Shown here piece by piece: positions 35,501 through 48,365 of a stretch of 64,000 bases of DNA (position 1 is the first letter of the stretch; every line of letters begins with the position of its first letter). The notes below the pieces were generated by a model. The model worked only from the letters and a program-made list of their open reading frames with translations. It ran no database searches and was not told where the DNA came from. Both the position numbers and the translations under genes were made by a program. The stretch covers positions 65,612,935-65,676,934 of the forward strand of contig CM043950.1 of the NCBI GenBank assembly GCA_014529385.2. The letters are read 5' to 3'. The DNA comes from Adiantum capillus-veneris (taxonomy: Eukaryota; Streptophyta; Polypodiopsida; Polypodiales; Pteridaceae).

Positions 35501-38153
35501 GCCCTTAACGAAACCAAAACAAAAACATTGGCGATTGTGCTACCCTAGACCGCCGAGACGGGAGTGGATGGCCATGAAACTTTACAAGGGGTAGGGAAAG
35601 CACCTAAATTCCTGTCCCTGCAAAGTTTCATGGGCAGTGAAATCCGTCTCAATGGTCTACGATGACAAAATCTCTAGTTTTTTACCATTGGGTCCTTAGC
35701 AAAGACAAAAGGAAAAAATTGGCGATTGTGCCACCCTAAATCGACGAGACGGGAGATGATGGCCATGAAACATTCCAAGGGCATGAAAAGCACTTAAATA
35801 CCCACCCTTGCAAAGTTTCATGGGCAACGCAATCCGTCTCGACAGTCTATTGTGGCTTAATCGTCAATTTTTGACCATTGCGCACTTAGCAAAACCAAAA
35901 CGAAAAAATTGGCCATTATGCCACCCTTATACCGATGAGATGGGACGAATGGCCATGAAACATTGCAAGGGCAAGAAAACCACCTAAATCCCCACCCTTG
36001 CAAAGTTTCATGGGCATCACAATCCGTCTCAACGGTCTACGGTGGTACAATTGCCAGTTTTTGACCATTGGGCCCTTAGAGAAGCCAAAACGAAAAAATT
36101 GGTGATCGTGCAGCCCTAGACCAACGAGACGAGAGCGGATGGCCATTAATCTTTGCACGGGTAGAAGAAGCACTTAAATCCCCACCCCTGCAAAGTTTCA
36201 TGGGCAACGCAATCCTTCTCAATGGTCTACTATGGCACAATCACCAGTTTTTAACCACTCGGCCCTTATTGAAGCCAAAACAAAAAAATTGGCAATTGTG
36301 TCACCCTAGACCGATGAAACGGGAGCCGATAGCCATGAAACATAGCAAGGGTAGGGAAAGCACTTAAATCCCCACCCTTGCAAAGTTCCATGGGCAACTC
36401 AATCTTCTTAACAGTCTACTGTGGCACAATCGTTAGTTTTTGACCATTGGGCCCTTACCGAGGCCATAACGAAAAAATTGGCGATTATGCCACCCTAGAC
36501 CGATGAGACGGCAGCGGATGGCCATGAATCTTTGCAGGGGCAAAAAAAAGCACTTAAATCCTTTCCCCTATAAAGTTTCATGGGCAGCACAATCCATCTC
36601 GACGGTCTACTGCGGAATAATCGCCAGTTTTTTACCATTGGGCACTTAGCGAAGCCAAAATAAAAAATTGGTGATTTTGCCACCCTAGACCGACGAGACG
36701 GGAGCGGATGGCCATGAAACATTGTAGACACAGGGAAAACACACAAATCCTTTCCCTTGCAAAGTTTAATGGGCAATTCAATCCGTCTCGACGGTCTACT
36801 GTGGCACAATCACCAATTTTTTACCATTGGGCACCTAGCGAAGTCAAAAAACAATTTGGTAATTGTGCCACCCTAGACCGACGAGATGGTAGCGAATGTC
36901 CATGAAACTTTGGAGGGGTAAGGAAAGCACACAAATCCCTGCCTCTACAAAGTCTCATAGGCAACACAATCCTTCTCGGCGGTCTACTGTGGCACAATAA
37001 CCAGTTTTTGACCATTGGGCCCTTAGCGAAGCCAAAACGAAAAAATTGGCGATTGTGCCACCCTACACCAACGAGACGGGAGCGGATGTCCATGAAAGAT
37101 TGCGGGGATAGGGAAAGCACCCAAATTACTCTCCTTGAAAAATTTCATGGAAATCGCAATTCGTCTTGACAGGCTACGGTGTCACAATCATCAGTTTTTG
37201 AGCATTGGGCTGTTAACGAAGCCAAAACAAAAAAATTGACAATTGTGCAACCTCAGACCGACGAGACGGGAGCAGATGGCCATGAATCTTTGCAGGGGGA
37301 GAAAAAGCACCGTTAATCCCCGGCCCTTGCAGATTTTCATGGGAAACGAAATCTGCCTCGATGGTCTACTGTGGAATAACTGCCAGTTTTTTACCATTGG
37401 GCACTACGCGAAGCCAAAACGAAAAAATTCGCGATTGTGCCACCCTTGACCGATGAAACAGGAGCAGATGGCCATGAAACTTTGCAAGGTAGGGAAAGCA
37501 CTTAAATTCCCACCCCTGCAAAGTTTCATGGGCAAATTAATCCTTCTCGATGGTCTATTCTGGCACAATCGCCAGTTTTTGACCATTTGCCCTTAGCGAA
37601 GCCAAAACGAAAAAATTGGTGATTGTGTCACGCTATACCAACGAGATGAGAGCGGATAGCCATGAAACATTGGAGGGGCAAGGAAAGCACCTAAATCCCT
37701 ATCCTTGCAAAATTTCAGGGCATCATAATCCGTCTCGACGGGCTACGTTGTCACAATCACCAGTTTTTTACCATTGGGCCCTTAGCGAAGCCAAAACGAA
37801 AAAATTGACGATTCTGCTACCCTAGATCGACCAGACGGGAGCGGATGGCCACTTAACTTTGTAGGGGAAGTGAAAGCACCTAAATCTCCACCCCTGCAAA
37901 GTTTCATAGGCATTGCAATCCGTCTTTATGGTCTACGGTGGCAGAATCTCCAGTTCTTTACCAATGGTTCCTCAATGAAGCCAAAACAAAAAAATTGGCG
38001 ATTGTGCCACCCTAGACCGACGAGACGGGAGCGGATGGCCATGAAACAATGCACGGACAGGGAAAGCACTTAAATCCCCACCCCTGCAAAGTTTCATGGG
38101 CAAAGCAATCCTTCTTGATAGTCTATAGTGGCACAATCGCCAGTTTTTTACCA
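30209..38153. repeat. Palindromic satellite array, segment 4
   Basis: About 42 monomers, the longest run without a retroelement near the window centre. It contains the second half of duplicated segment A, an 825-bp tandem duplication (32248-33896), and a diverged copy (34440-38153) of 25489-29170. It ends abruptly inside a spacer (ACCATTGGCCC) where the gag-pro fragment begins. No genes. Confidence 0.94.
32248..33896. repeat. 825-bp tandem duplication of about 4.3 monomers
   Basis: 32248-33071 and 33072-33896 are near-identical, sharing private variants such as CCTAGTCCGACGAGACGG, GATGATGGCC and the GGATGGATGG monomer with a deleted GAGC. The junction at about 33072 fuses TGAATCTTTGTAG to AAAAAATTGGTTATTG, creating a truncated monomer. 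A-tracts lie at both breakpoints, which suggests unequal exchange by microhomology rather than by monomer register. Confidence 0.88.
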
Positions 38154-39751
38154 TTGGCCCTAGGCATAGCAGACATCGTATGTGACATGCTAATGCTAGC
38201 CGGTATAGTCCCATGGAAATAAGAACTTGGGTGTTGTGGTTGTGGAGCATAGGTTCTTGAAACAATGGGAGGGGTAGGGACTACATGAGTACGAGGACCC
38301 ATGGGTGTATACGATTGGTACACACTTGTAGGTACTATTGTAGGCATTGAGCTACCATGTAGTGGTGCTTTACTAACAAATGAGGTCCATGGCGTGTTTC
38401 TCGGCATGCCCATCATTGGGGTAGGCATGGTATCCGTGGTGTCATCAAGGGAAAGATGAGCTAGACTTGGAAAGGTAAAGCTATCACTTGTGGGCTCCGA
38501 TTGCACTGAGACCCCTGGAGAAACAACATATGGAGGATCCATCGGACTTACCGAGGGAGTCTCCATTTGCAATAAGGTCGGTTGTTTAGCCTTTCCTGTA
38601 TCCAAGAACCTCATGAGACCCATTGAAGGCATGTTGATCCCTTTGTTCTGTCTCTCTAACTCAATGACCCTATGGATGACCTCACAAACTCTTTGTTGTT
38701 GATCCTCCACACTAGTAGCACCCATTGTGGATTGTAAGACCTCTAACCAACCCACGTGATAGGTGTGACTTGTGTATAGGTCGGCCAGAGTTTCTGTTTG
38801 TAGTTCGTACTCCCAGTTCTCATTTAAGAATTCTCCATCTAGAATTGAGGTGCTAGGGGTGTCCTTTGAGCTAGATGCAATGTTGCTTTCTTGGGGTTGG
38901 CCCTTAGCGGTTGCTAAGTCAGGAGCACTGATTGCTCTCCTAGCAAGGATATTGACATAGGAGCTTTCGCTTTTAACTCTCTTTGTTGCTCCACCTTGCC
39001 TAAGCTCTCGATTTTCTTTTCCCTTGCCGCAATGATATATCGCTCAACCTCTTGCACTTCGGCAAGGCTTCTACCATCGGGTAATATGACCTCAGAGGGG
39101 AATAGCTCTGAAGAGTCAGGAGGTGCAATGAATGTAGTATTCGCATGCACATTCTCTAAGGGCATAGGGTCTACGTTGGTCATGAATGGAGAATTTACTT
39201 CCCCACCCCCCTCATTTACATCATTAGCTCCATGTTCGGAGCGAGTGGCTCTATTAAAGGTTTCCTTCAAGCGGCGAAGCACGCTCGTCCCGGACCGTGG
39301 GCCCATGGTATACATGTCTTGGTTTAAGCTATCGGGATTAGGCATTGGGAAACCCTCCATGGTGTCGTAGTCACAGGAAGATTCACTAGTCACTATGTTC
39401 GGGTCTTGGTTTGTACTACCTTGGGTCCCCGCTGAGGGCTCGGAACCTAAGCTAGGTGGATAATAAGAACTCGCGTAAGTCGAATTCTCTCTAGTTGCTC
39501 CGTCTCTAGCACACGACCAGAGCGCAGATGCATGTGCCTTTGACAACCTACAAGCGTCGGCGAATAACCTCGAAGGTTAACCGCTTACTTTTTTAGGCGT
39601 CCGTTTTTACTCGTTTTTTTTTAATGTTTTTAATATTTTTTAATGATTAGGTTTTTTTATTAAAGTATGTGATAGCTCAGAATGAGCGTATCACTCAGAG
39701 GGTCGCGGTGTGCTTTACAGCACAACGTTCGGTCACTTGAAGCTCTGTTGG
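38154..39751 (-). mobile_element. Internal fragment of a sibling gag-pro element
   Basis: About 1.6 kb matching 22787-24310 of the element at 16548-25483 at high identity. It covers the N-terminal gag region and part of the leader, with no LTR, primer site or TSD. It starts and ends abruptly in satellite (ACCATTGGCCC before TAGGCATAGC; GTTGGTCC before GTCTCGATGAG), and the flanking monomers do not rejoin in register. It is not a copy of the neighbour: it keeps about 44 bp that the neighbour lost and has its own 8-bp insertion near 38934. It was probably moved in by recombination or repair with duplication of the flanking satellite. Confidence 0.85.
38160..39546 (-). pseudogene. Gag N-terminal region in the sibling fragment
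   Basis: The minus-strand frame from 39546 runs 210 codons (SKAHASALWSCARDGATREN, then ANTTFIAPPDSSELFPSEVI and AEVQEVERYIIAAREKKIES) to an 8-bp insertion (AGCACTGA at about 38933). It resumes in another frame through the same charged helix and Pro/Ser-rich stretch as the sibling, and runs into satellite at 38153. The stretch FPSEVILPDGRSLAEVQE is absent from the copy at 23.7 kb, so this fragment shows the older form there. Truncated; no start-to-stop gene. Confidence 0.75.
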
Positions 39752-42700
39752 TCCGTCTCGATGAGCTACAGTGGCAAAATCGTCAATTTTTTACCATTGG
39801 GCCCTTAGCGAAGCTCAAACAAAAAACTTGGTGATTGTGCCACCCTAAACCGACAAGACGGGACCGGATGGCCATGAAACATTGCAAAGGTAGGGAAACC
39901 ATCTGAATCCCTGCCCTGTAAAGTTTCCTTGGCATCGCAATCTGTCTCGACTGCTTATGGTGGCACAGTCACGAGTTTTTTACCTTAGCAAAACCAAAAC
40001 AAAAAAATTGGCGATTGTGTTACCCTAGACCGTCGCGACGGGAGGGGATGGCCATGAGACATTGCAAGGGGTAGGGAAAGCACCTAAATTCCTACTTTTT
40101 CAAAGCTTCATGGGCATGGCAATCCGTCTCAATGGTCTACGATGACAAAATCTCGAGTTTTTTACCATTGGGTCCTTAGCGGAGACAAAAGGGAAAAATT
40201 GGCGATTGTGCCACCCTAGACCGATGAGATGGGAGACGATGGCCATGAAACATTCCAAGGGTATGAAAAGCACTTAATTCCCACCCCTTCAAAGTTTCAT
40301 GGGCAACGCAATCCACCTCGACGGTCTACTGTGGCACAATCATCAATTTTTTACCATTGCGCACTTAGCAAAACCAAAACGAAAAAATTGGCCATTATGC
40401 CACCTCTATACCGATGAGACGGGACGAATGGCCATAAAACATTGCAGGGGTAAGAAAATCACCTAAATACCCACCCTTGCAAAGTTTCATGGGCATCGTA
40501 ATCCGTCTCAACGGTCTAGGTGGTACAATCGCCAGTTTTTCACCATTGGGCCCTTAGTGAAGCCAAAAGGAAAAAATTGACGATTGTGTAGCCCTAGACC
40601 AACGAGACGAGAGCGGATGGCCATGAATCTTTGCATGGGAAGAAGAAGCACTTAAATCCCCACCCCTGCAAAGTTTCATGGGCAATCAATCCTTCTCGAT
40701 GGTCTACTGTGGCACAATTACTAGTTTTTGACCACTGCGCCCTTAGCCAAGCCAAAACAAAAAAATTGGCAATTGTGCAACCCTAGACCGGCGAAACGGG
40801 AGACGATGGCCATGAAACTTAGCAAGGGTAGGCAAAGCACTTAGATCCGTGTCCCTACAAAGTTTTATGGGCAACTCAATCCTTCTAAACGATCTACTCT
40901 GGCACAATCGTCAGTTTTTTACCATTGGGCCCTTAGCGAGGCCATAACAAAAAAATTGGCGACTGCGCCACCCTAGACCGACCAGACGGGAGCGGATGGC
41001 CATGAATCTTTGCAGGGGCAAAAAAAGCACATAAATCCTTGCCCCTAAAAAGTTTCATTGGGCAACGCAATCCATCTCGACAGTCTACTGTGGAACAATC
41101 GCAAGTTTTTTACCATCGGGCACTTAGCGAAGCCAAAACAAAAAAATTGGCGATCTTGCCACCCTAGACCAACGAGACAGGAGCGGATAGCCATGAAACA
41201 TTGTAGGGGTAGGGAAAGCATATAAATCCTTGCACCTGCAAAGTTTCAAGGGCAACGCAATCCGTCTCGACGGTCTACTGTGGCACAATCGTCATTCTTT
41301 TACCATTGGGCACCTAGCGAAGCCAAAAAACAATTTGGCAATTGTGCCACCCTAGACGGACGAGACAGGAGCCGATGTCCATGAAACTTTGGAGGGGTAA
41401 GAAAAGCACATAAATCCCTATGTCTACAAAGTCTCATAGGCAACACAATCCTTCTTGGCGGTCTACTGTGGCACAATCACCAGTTTTTGACTATTGGGGC
41501 CTTAGCGAAGCCAAAACGAAAAAATTGGTGATTGTGCCACCCTACACCAACGAGACGGGAGCGGATGGCCATGAAACATTGCAAGGACAGGGAAAGCACA
41601 TAAATCCCTCTCCTTGCAAACTTTCATGGGCATCACAATCCGTCTCAACGGGCTACGGTGTCACAATTGCCAGTTTTTGACCATTGGGCCGTTAACGAAG
41701 CCAAAACAAACAAATTGACAATTGTGCCACCTTAGACCGACGAGACGGGAGCAGATGGCCATGAATTTTTGCAGGGACAAAAAAACACTTAAATACCCAC
41801 CCTTGCAGAGTTACATGGGCAATGTAATCCGCCTCGATGGTCTACTGTTGTGGAACAATCGCCAGTTTTTTACCATTGGACAGGAAGCGAAGCCAAAACG
41901 AAAAAATTGGCGATTGTGCCACCCTTGAGCGACAAAACGGTAGCGGATGGCCATGAAACTTTACAGGGTAGGGAAAGCACTTAAATACCCACCCCTGCAA
42001 ATTTTCATGGGCAACTCAATCCTTCTCGACGGTCTAATGTGGCGCAAACGCCAGTTTTTGACCATTGGGCCCTTAGCGAAGCCAAAACGAAAAAGTTGGT
42101 GATTGTGCCACCCTATACCAACGAGATGGGAGCGGATGGCCATGAAACATTGCAGGGGCATGGAAAGCACCTAAATCCTTGTCATGGGAATCACAATCCG
42201 TCTCGATGGGCTACGTTGTCACAATCACCAGTTTTTTATCATTGGGCCCTTCGCGAAGCCAAAACGAAAAAATTAACGATTGTGCTACCCTAGACCGACC
42301 AGACGGGAGCGGATGGCCATTTAGCTTTGCAGGAGGGCAGTGAAAGCACCTAAATCCCTGCCCCTACAAAGTTTCATAGGCATTGCAATCTGTCTCGACG
42401 GTCAACGGTGGAAGAATCTCCAGTTGTTTAGCATTGGGTCCTTAACGATGCCAAAACAAAAAATTGGCGATTGTGCCACCCTAGACTGACGAAACGGGAG
42501 CGAATGGCCATGCAACATTGCACGGATAGGGAAAGCACTTAAATCCCCACCCCTGCAAAGTTTCATGGCCAACAGTCCTTCTCGACGGTCTATAGTGGCA
42601 CAATAGTCAGTTTTTTACCATTGGGCCCTTAGAGAAGCCAAAACTAAAAAATTGGTGATTGTGCCACCCTACACTAACAAGATGGGAGCGGATGGCCATG

Positions 42701-42773
42701 AAACATTGCAAGGGCAACGAAAACCCCTATATCCCTATCCTTGCAAAGTTTCATGGGCATCGCAATCTGTCTC
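39752..42773. repeat. Palindromic satellite array, segment 5 (duplicate of 26290-29299)
   Basis: About 16 monomers in the same order and with the same private variants as 26290-29299. Differences are scattered substitutions (for example AGCCGAAGC-type CpG changes) and small indels. It starts directly at the end of the gag-pro fragment, so that junction is also a duplication breakpoint. Confidence 0.93.
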
Positions 42774-43674
42774 TATAATAGGACTTATTCTGCAAAGTTT
42801 TTAATAATTTTTTTGTTTTGGAGTAAACTTTTTTCATTCGAACGTTTTTCCACAGTATAGGAATTCATTCTAATCGTTCTTGTGAAGTTTCAAATTTTGA
42901 TACGGGACAGCCCTCGGGAGCCAGTTTTGAGGGTGGTATGGCCAAAATTTGGAAAAGTTTTGCATGTAGCACTTGTAGTCCTCAACACGAGCAAAACTAT
43001 TGCTTCTTGTGTTTTCACAAATTCCTTCATTTTGATGCCGGTTTCAGCCCGTACATTAGAGAAAAAAGTGAGAAAATGTTGTTTTAGGCTGTTTTTGTGG
43101 AAATTGCTGACCTGCAGGTAAATTTTCGGGCAAACTGAGCAGGATATGGATTTTTCGTATCATATGACTTTCGAAGAGCTCAATGAGACAAAAAAGCCCG
43201 GTCAAATTTTGAACCGTTTGGGAGTTACGACTCGCTGAAAATGGCTAGAAATTGTGGACCGTTTCTAAATTTGCTAACTCGCGAGTGTGGGTTGCGTTTT
43301 GTGGTTTTTATGCGTTTGAATGCAGGACGTTTCTTTTTTAACCTATTTTTAGGCCGCTTTGCTAAAGACTGGAAGAAGGTAAAAAATAGCCACTTTTTGG
43401 CGTGAAGAAGACAGCCCGTATGCAGAAGAAGGCTATTCTACTATGATGGCGCCTTGTGATTGAGATTGAGAGTGAGAGTGCGATTGAGAACTGTGCACAG
43501 ATCGAGAGTGAGATTGAGAGTGAGATAGCTCGGGAGTGGTCCGGAGGTTGATACGAGCTATGCTCTTCTTGTACCTCCGAATTGATATCAATATACATCT
43601 CTGATTTCCTGCATCTACTCTGTGTACTTGCAAATTTTTGTTATTTAGTTGTTGTATTCCCGTGTCTCGTCACA
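42774..43674. mobile_element. Orphan LTR-like insertion, copy B
   Basis: 901 bp, same ends (TATAATAGG to CGTCACA) and same GTCTC flanks (42769-42773 and 43675-43679) as copy A. Differences from copy A are a modest number of substitutions and a few short indels, including in the A/T tract near the start and the GA-rich tract. Since its satellite flanks are also duplicated, this is the same insertion event copied by segmental duplication. Confidence 0.65.
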
Positions 43675-46600
43675 GTCTCGGCTGGCTACGGTGGCACAAT
43701 CGCCAGTTTTTGACCATTGGGCCCTTAGCGAAGCAAAACGAAAAAATTGGCGATTGTTCCACCCTAGACCTAGGAGACGGGAGTGGATGGCCATGAAACA
43801 TTGCAGGGGTAGGGAAAGCACCTAAATCCTTGCTCCCACAAAGTTACATGGGCAATGCAATCCATCTCGATGCCTACGGTGGCACAGTCGCCAGTTTTTG
43901 ACCATTGCAACCTTAGCGCAGCCAAAACAAAAAATTGGCGATTGTGCCACCCTAGACCGATGAAATGGGAGCGGCTTTCCATGAAACATTTCAAGGTAAG
44001 GGAAAGAATCTAAATCCCCGCACCTCTAGAGTTTCACAGGCATCGCAATCCGTCTCGATGGTCCGCGGTGGTACAATTGACAGTTTTTTAACATTGGTCC
44101 CGTAGCGAAGCCACAACGAAAAAATTGGCGATGTGCGACCCTAGAACGACAAGACGATCGCCATGAAACTTTTTAGGGCAAGGAAAGCACCTAAATCTCA
44201 GCTCCTGGAAAATTTCATGGGCTTCGCAATCCGTCTCGACGGGCTACCATGACACAATCGCCAGTTTTTTACCATTGGGCTCTTACCGAAGCTAAAACAA
44301 AAACTTGGTGATTGTACTTAAGTCCCCGGTCCTGCAAAGTTTCATGGGCATCACAATCTGCCTTGACAGTCTACAGTGGCACAATCGCCAGTTTTTTACC
44401 ATTGGGCCCTTAGTGAAGCCAGAATGAAAAAATTGGCACAAGTGCCACCCTAGACCGACGAGACGGGAGCGGATGGCCATGAAACATTGCAGGGGTAGGG
44501 AAAGCACCAAAATCCCAACCCCTGCAACGTTTCATGGACATCGGAATCCATCTCGACGGGCTACAGTGGTACAATCACCGGTTTTTTACCATTGGGCCCT
44601 TAGTGAAGCAAAAACGAAAAATTGGCGATTGTGCCACCCTAGACCAATGAGACGGGAGAAGATGGCCATGAAACATTGAAGGGGGGGTAGAGAAAGCACC
44701 TAAATTCCTATTTTTGTAAAGTTTCATGGGCATCAAAATCCCTCTCGATGGGCTACGGATGCACAATCGTTAGCTTGTGACCATTGGGCCCTTAGTGAAG
44801 CCGAAACAAAAAAAATGGCGATTGTGCCACCCTAGACCAACGAGACGGGATTGGATGGCCATGAATCTTTGCAGGGGCAAGAAAAGTACTTAAATTCTCT
44901 CCTTTGTAAAGTTTCATGGGCAATGCAATCCGTCTCGACGGTCTACTGTGGAACAATCGCCAGTTTTTTACCATTAGACCTTTAACAAAGCTAAAACAAA
45001 AAAATTGGCGATTGTGCCACCCTTGACTGATGAGACGGGAGTGGATGGCCATGAAAGATTACGAAGGCAAGGAAGCACATAAATCCTTGCCTCTGCAAAG
45101 TTCCATGGGCAACCAAATCCATCGCAACGGGCTACGGTGGCACAATAACCAATTTTTGACCATTAGCAAAGCCAAAACGAAAAAATTGGTGATTGTGCCA
45201 CACTAAACCAATGAGACGGGACCGGATGGCCATGAAACACTGCAAGGCTAGGGAAAGCATCTAAATCCTTGCCCCTGTAAATTTTCATGTGCATCGCAAT
45301 CCGTCTCGAGTGTTTACGGTTGCACAGTCGCTCGCCCCTTTTTTACCATTGGGCCCTTAGCGAAAGCAAAACCGAAAAATTGGCGATTGAGCTACCCTAG
45401 ATCGTCGAGACGGGAGCGGATGGCCATGAAACTTTGCAAGGGGTAGGGAAAGCACCTAAATTCTTGTCCCTATAAAGTTTCATGGGCATCGCAACCCGTC
45501 TCGACGGTCTACGATGGCAGAATCTCCAGTTCTTTACCATTGGGTTCTTAGCGAAGACAAAACGAAAAAATTGGTTATTGTGCCACCCTAGTCCGACGAG
45601 ACGGGAGATGATGGCCATGAAACATTCCAAGGGCATGAAAAGCCCTTAAATCCCCACCCCTGCAAAGTTTCATGGGCAACAAAGTCCATCTCAATGGTGT
45701 ACTATGACACAATCGCCAATTTTTTACCATTGGGCACTTAGCAAAATCAAAACGAAAAATTGGTCATTATGCCACCCTAGCCCAATGAGACGGGATGGAT
45801 GGCCATGAAACATTGCAGAGGTAGGTAGAGCACCTAAATCCCTACCCCTACAAAGTTTCATAGGTATCACAATCCAGTTTTTGACCATTGGACTCTTACC
45901 GAAGCCAAAACAAAAAATGGTGATTGTGCCATCCTAAACCGAGGAGACAAGAGCGGATGGCCATGAAACATTGGAGGGGTAGGGAAAGAACCTAAATCCC
46001 TTCCCCTAAAAAGTTTCATGGGCATCGCAATCCGTCTCTACAATCTACGGTGGCACAATCGGCCAGTTTTTTACCATTGAGCACATAGCAAAGCCAAAAC
46101 AAAAAAGCTGGAGATTGTGCCACCCTAGACGGACGAGACCGGAGAGAATGGCCATGAAACATTGCACGAGAAGGGAAAGCATCTAAATCCCCACCCTTGC
46201 AAAGTTTCATGGACATGGTAATCTTTCTCGATGGGCTATGGTGTCACAATCGCCAGTTTCTGACCATTGGACCCTTACCAAAGACAAAACAAAAAAATTG
46301 ACAATTGTGCTACCCTAGACCAACGAGACAAGAGTGGATGGCTATGAAACTTTGCAAGGGAAGTTAAAGCACCTAAATCCCTACCCCTGCAAAGTTTCAT
46401 GGGCATCCCAATCCGTCTCAATGGTCTACGGTGGCTGAATCTCCAGTTTCTTACCATTGGGTCCTTAGCGAAGCCAAAACGAAAAAATTGGTGATTGTGC
46501 CACCCTAGACTGACGAGACGGGAGCGGATGGCCATGAAACATTGCAGGGGCAAGGAAAGCACTTAAATCCCACCCCTGCAAAGTTTCATGGGCATCACAA

Positions 46601-47774
46601 CCCGTCTCGATGGTCTACAGTGGCACAATCGCCAGTTTTTTACCATTGGGCACTTAGCGAAGCCAAAACGAAAAAATTGGCGATTGTGCTACCCTAGATC
46701 GACAAGACTGGAGCCACCCTATACAAACGAGACAGGAGCAAATGGCCATGAAACTTTGCAAAGGTATGAAAAGAACTTAAATCCCCACCCTTGCAAAGTT
46801 TCATCGGCAACACAATTCTTTTTGACAGTCTACTATGGTACAATCTCTAGTTTTTTATAATCGGGCTCGTAGCGAAGCCAAAACGAAAAAACTGGCGATT
46901 GTGCCATCCTAGACCAACGAGACAGGAACTGATGGCCATGAAACATTGCAGGGGTAGGGAAAGAACCTAAATTCCTATTGTTTCAAAGTTATATCCACAT
47001 CGAAATTCGTCTCAATGGGCTACGGTCGCACAATCGCCAGTTTGTGACCATTGGGCCCTTAGTGAAGCCGAAACAAATAAAATTGGCGATTGTGCCATCC
47101 TAGACCAACGAGAAGGGAGCGGATGTCCATGAATCTTTGCAGGGCCAAAAAAAGTACTTAAATTCCCTCCTCTGCAAAGTTTCATGGGCAATGCAATCCG
47201 TCTTGACGGTCTATGGTGGCACAATTGCCAATTTTTGACCAGTGGGCCCTTAGCGAAGCCAAAACAAAAAATTTGGTGATTGTGCTACCCTTGACCGACA
47301 AAATGGGACCCGATGGCCATGAAACATTGCAAGGGTAGTGAAGGCATCTAAATCCCTATCCCTGTAAATTTTCATGGGCATCGCAATCCGTATGGACTGT
47401 TTACGATGGCACAGTCGCCAGTTTTTTACCATTGGGCCCTTAGCGAAACCAAAACAAAGAAATTGGCGATTGAGCTATCCTAGGCCGTCGAGAAGGGAGC
47501 GGATGGATATGAAACATTATAGGGGCAAGGAAAGCACTTAAATCCCCGCCCCTGCAAAGTTTCATGGGCATCACAATCCATCTCGACGATCTACGGTGGC
47601 ACAATCGCCAGTTTTTTACCATCTGGCCCTTAGCGAAGCCAGAACAAAAGTATTGGCACAAGTGCCACCCTAGACCGATGAGACGGGAGCGGATGGCCAT
47701 GAAACATTGCAAGGGTAGGGAAAGCAGCTAAAGCCCAGCCCCTGCAACATTTCATGGGCATCGGAATTCGTCTC
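43675..47774. repeat. Palindromic satellite array, segment 6
   Basis: About 21 monomers; the first 2.2 kb belongs to duplicated segment B. One truncated monomer lies near 45877 and another irregular one at 46700-46720 (GACAAGACTGGAGCCACCCTATACAAACG), where two left arms are joined. It ends at GTCTC (47770-47774), the target site of the copia element. No genes. Confidence 0.94.
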
Positions 47775-48003
47775 TGTTACCATATACATGTGGTAGTGAT
47801 GTGTGTGAACACATTAGGACCTCCGGGGAATTTTTTTCCCTCTTTAGGAGGTTTTTTTCCCCCGAGCATTGTATATATGCCCATCACTCTATGGCTATCT
47901 ATCCTTCCATTTGCACACTAAGTAACACACTCTCTATTGTGTGCCTTGAGCTTCCTTCGTCTTCTCTAGCTGTGTGCGTTTCTCTGCAACCCTACTTCCA
48001 ACA
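47775..48003 (+). repeat. 5' LTR of the copia element
   Basis: 229 bp, TGTTACCATATACATGTGG to ACTTCCAACA. It contains TTGTATATATGCCCATCAC (about 47869-47887), a plausible TATA region. It closely matches the 228-bp LTR at 53291-53518, with only a few substitutions and small indels in T-runs. Confidence 0.95.
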
Positions 48004-48005
48004 AT

Positions 48006-48017
48006 TGGTATCAGAGC
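48006..48017 (+). other. Primer-binding site, initiator tRNA-Met
   Basis: TGGTATCAGAGC two bases after the LTR. This 12-mer is the standard complement of the plant initiator tRNA-Met 3' end and is typical of copia elements. Confidence 0.95.
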
Positions 48018-48365
48018 AAGTTGCGTCCTCTCAGGCTTAGTTGCTAGCTGCTCCAGCACACGCCTGCTCACTTTCTCCAATTATAGTGAGGTTTGGAGAG
48101 CGTTCGTAGGTCGACAAATAATTTGGGAAAGCTCGTAGAGCTAAGTTTGCTCAGATTTCTGATTCGGGCTCATTTCGGCCTCCGTTTTCACTATAGGCAG
48201 GTCTGCACAGGCAATTTTGTCATTTTGTGCAAAATTTCTATCAGTGCCATTTTCTGCATAACACGTGTCTTATAGTCTTCTACAGTTTGTGCTATATAGC
48301 ACGTGTTGTTCCCGCTCCGTTTCTCCTATTTTCGAGCAGTTTTCACATCAGGTGCAACATTTACC

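Larger units (their letters stand above)
39752..45876. repeat. Long duplicated segment, copy B
   Basis: Pairs with 26290-32555. The similarity ends at about 45876, where the monomer jumps from ATCACAATCC directly to AGTTTTTGACCATTGG, skipping part of the right arm. Copy B lacks about one monomer relative to copy A near 44,580. Confidence 0.85.

Noticed and set aside
42774-43674. Second independent insertion of the orphan element at an identical site
   Set aside because: The satellite on both sides is also duplicated in order, so one insertion followed by segmental duplication is simpler.
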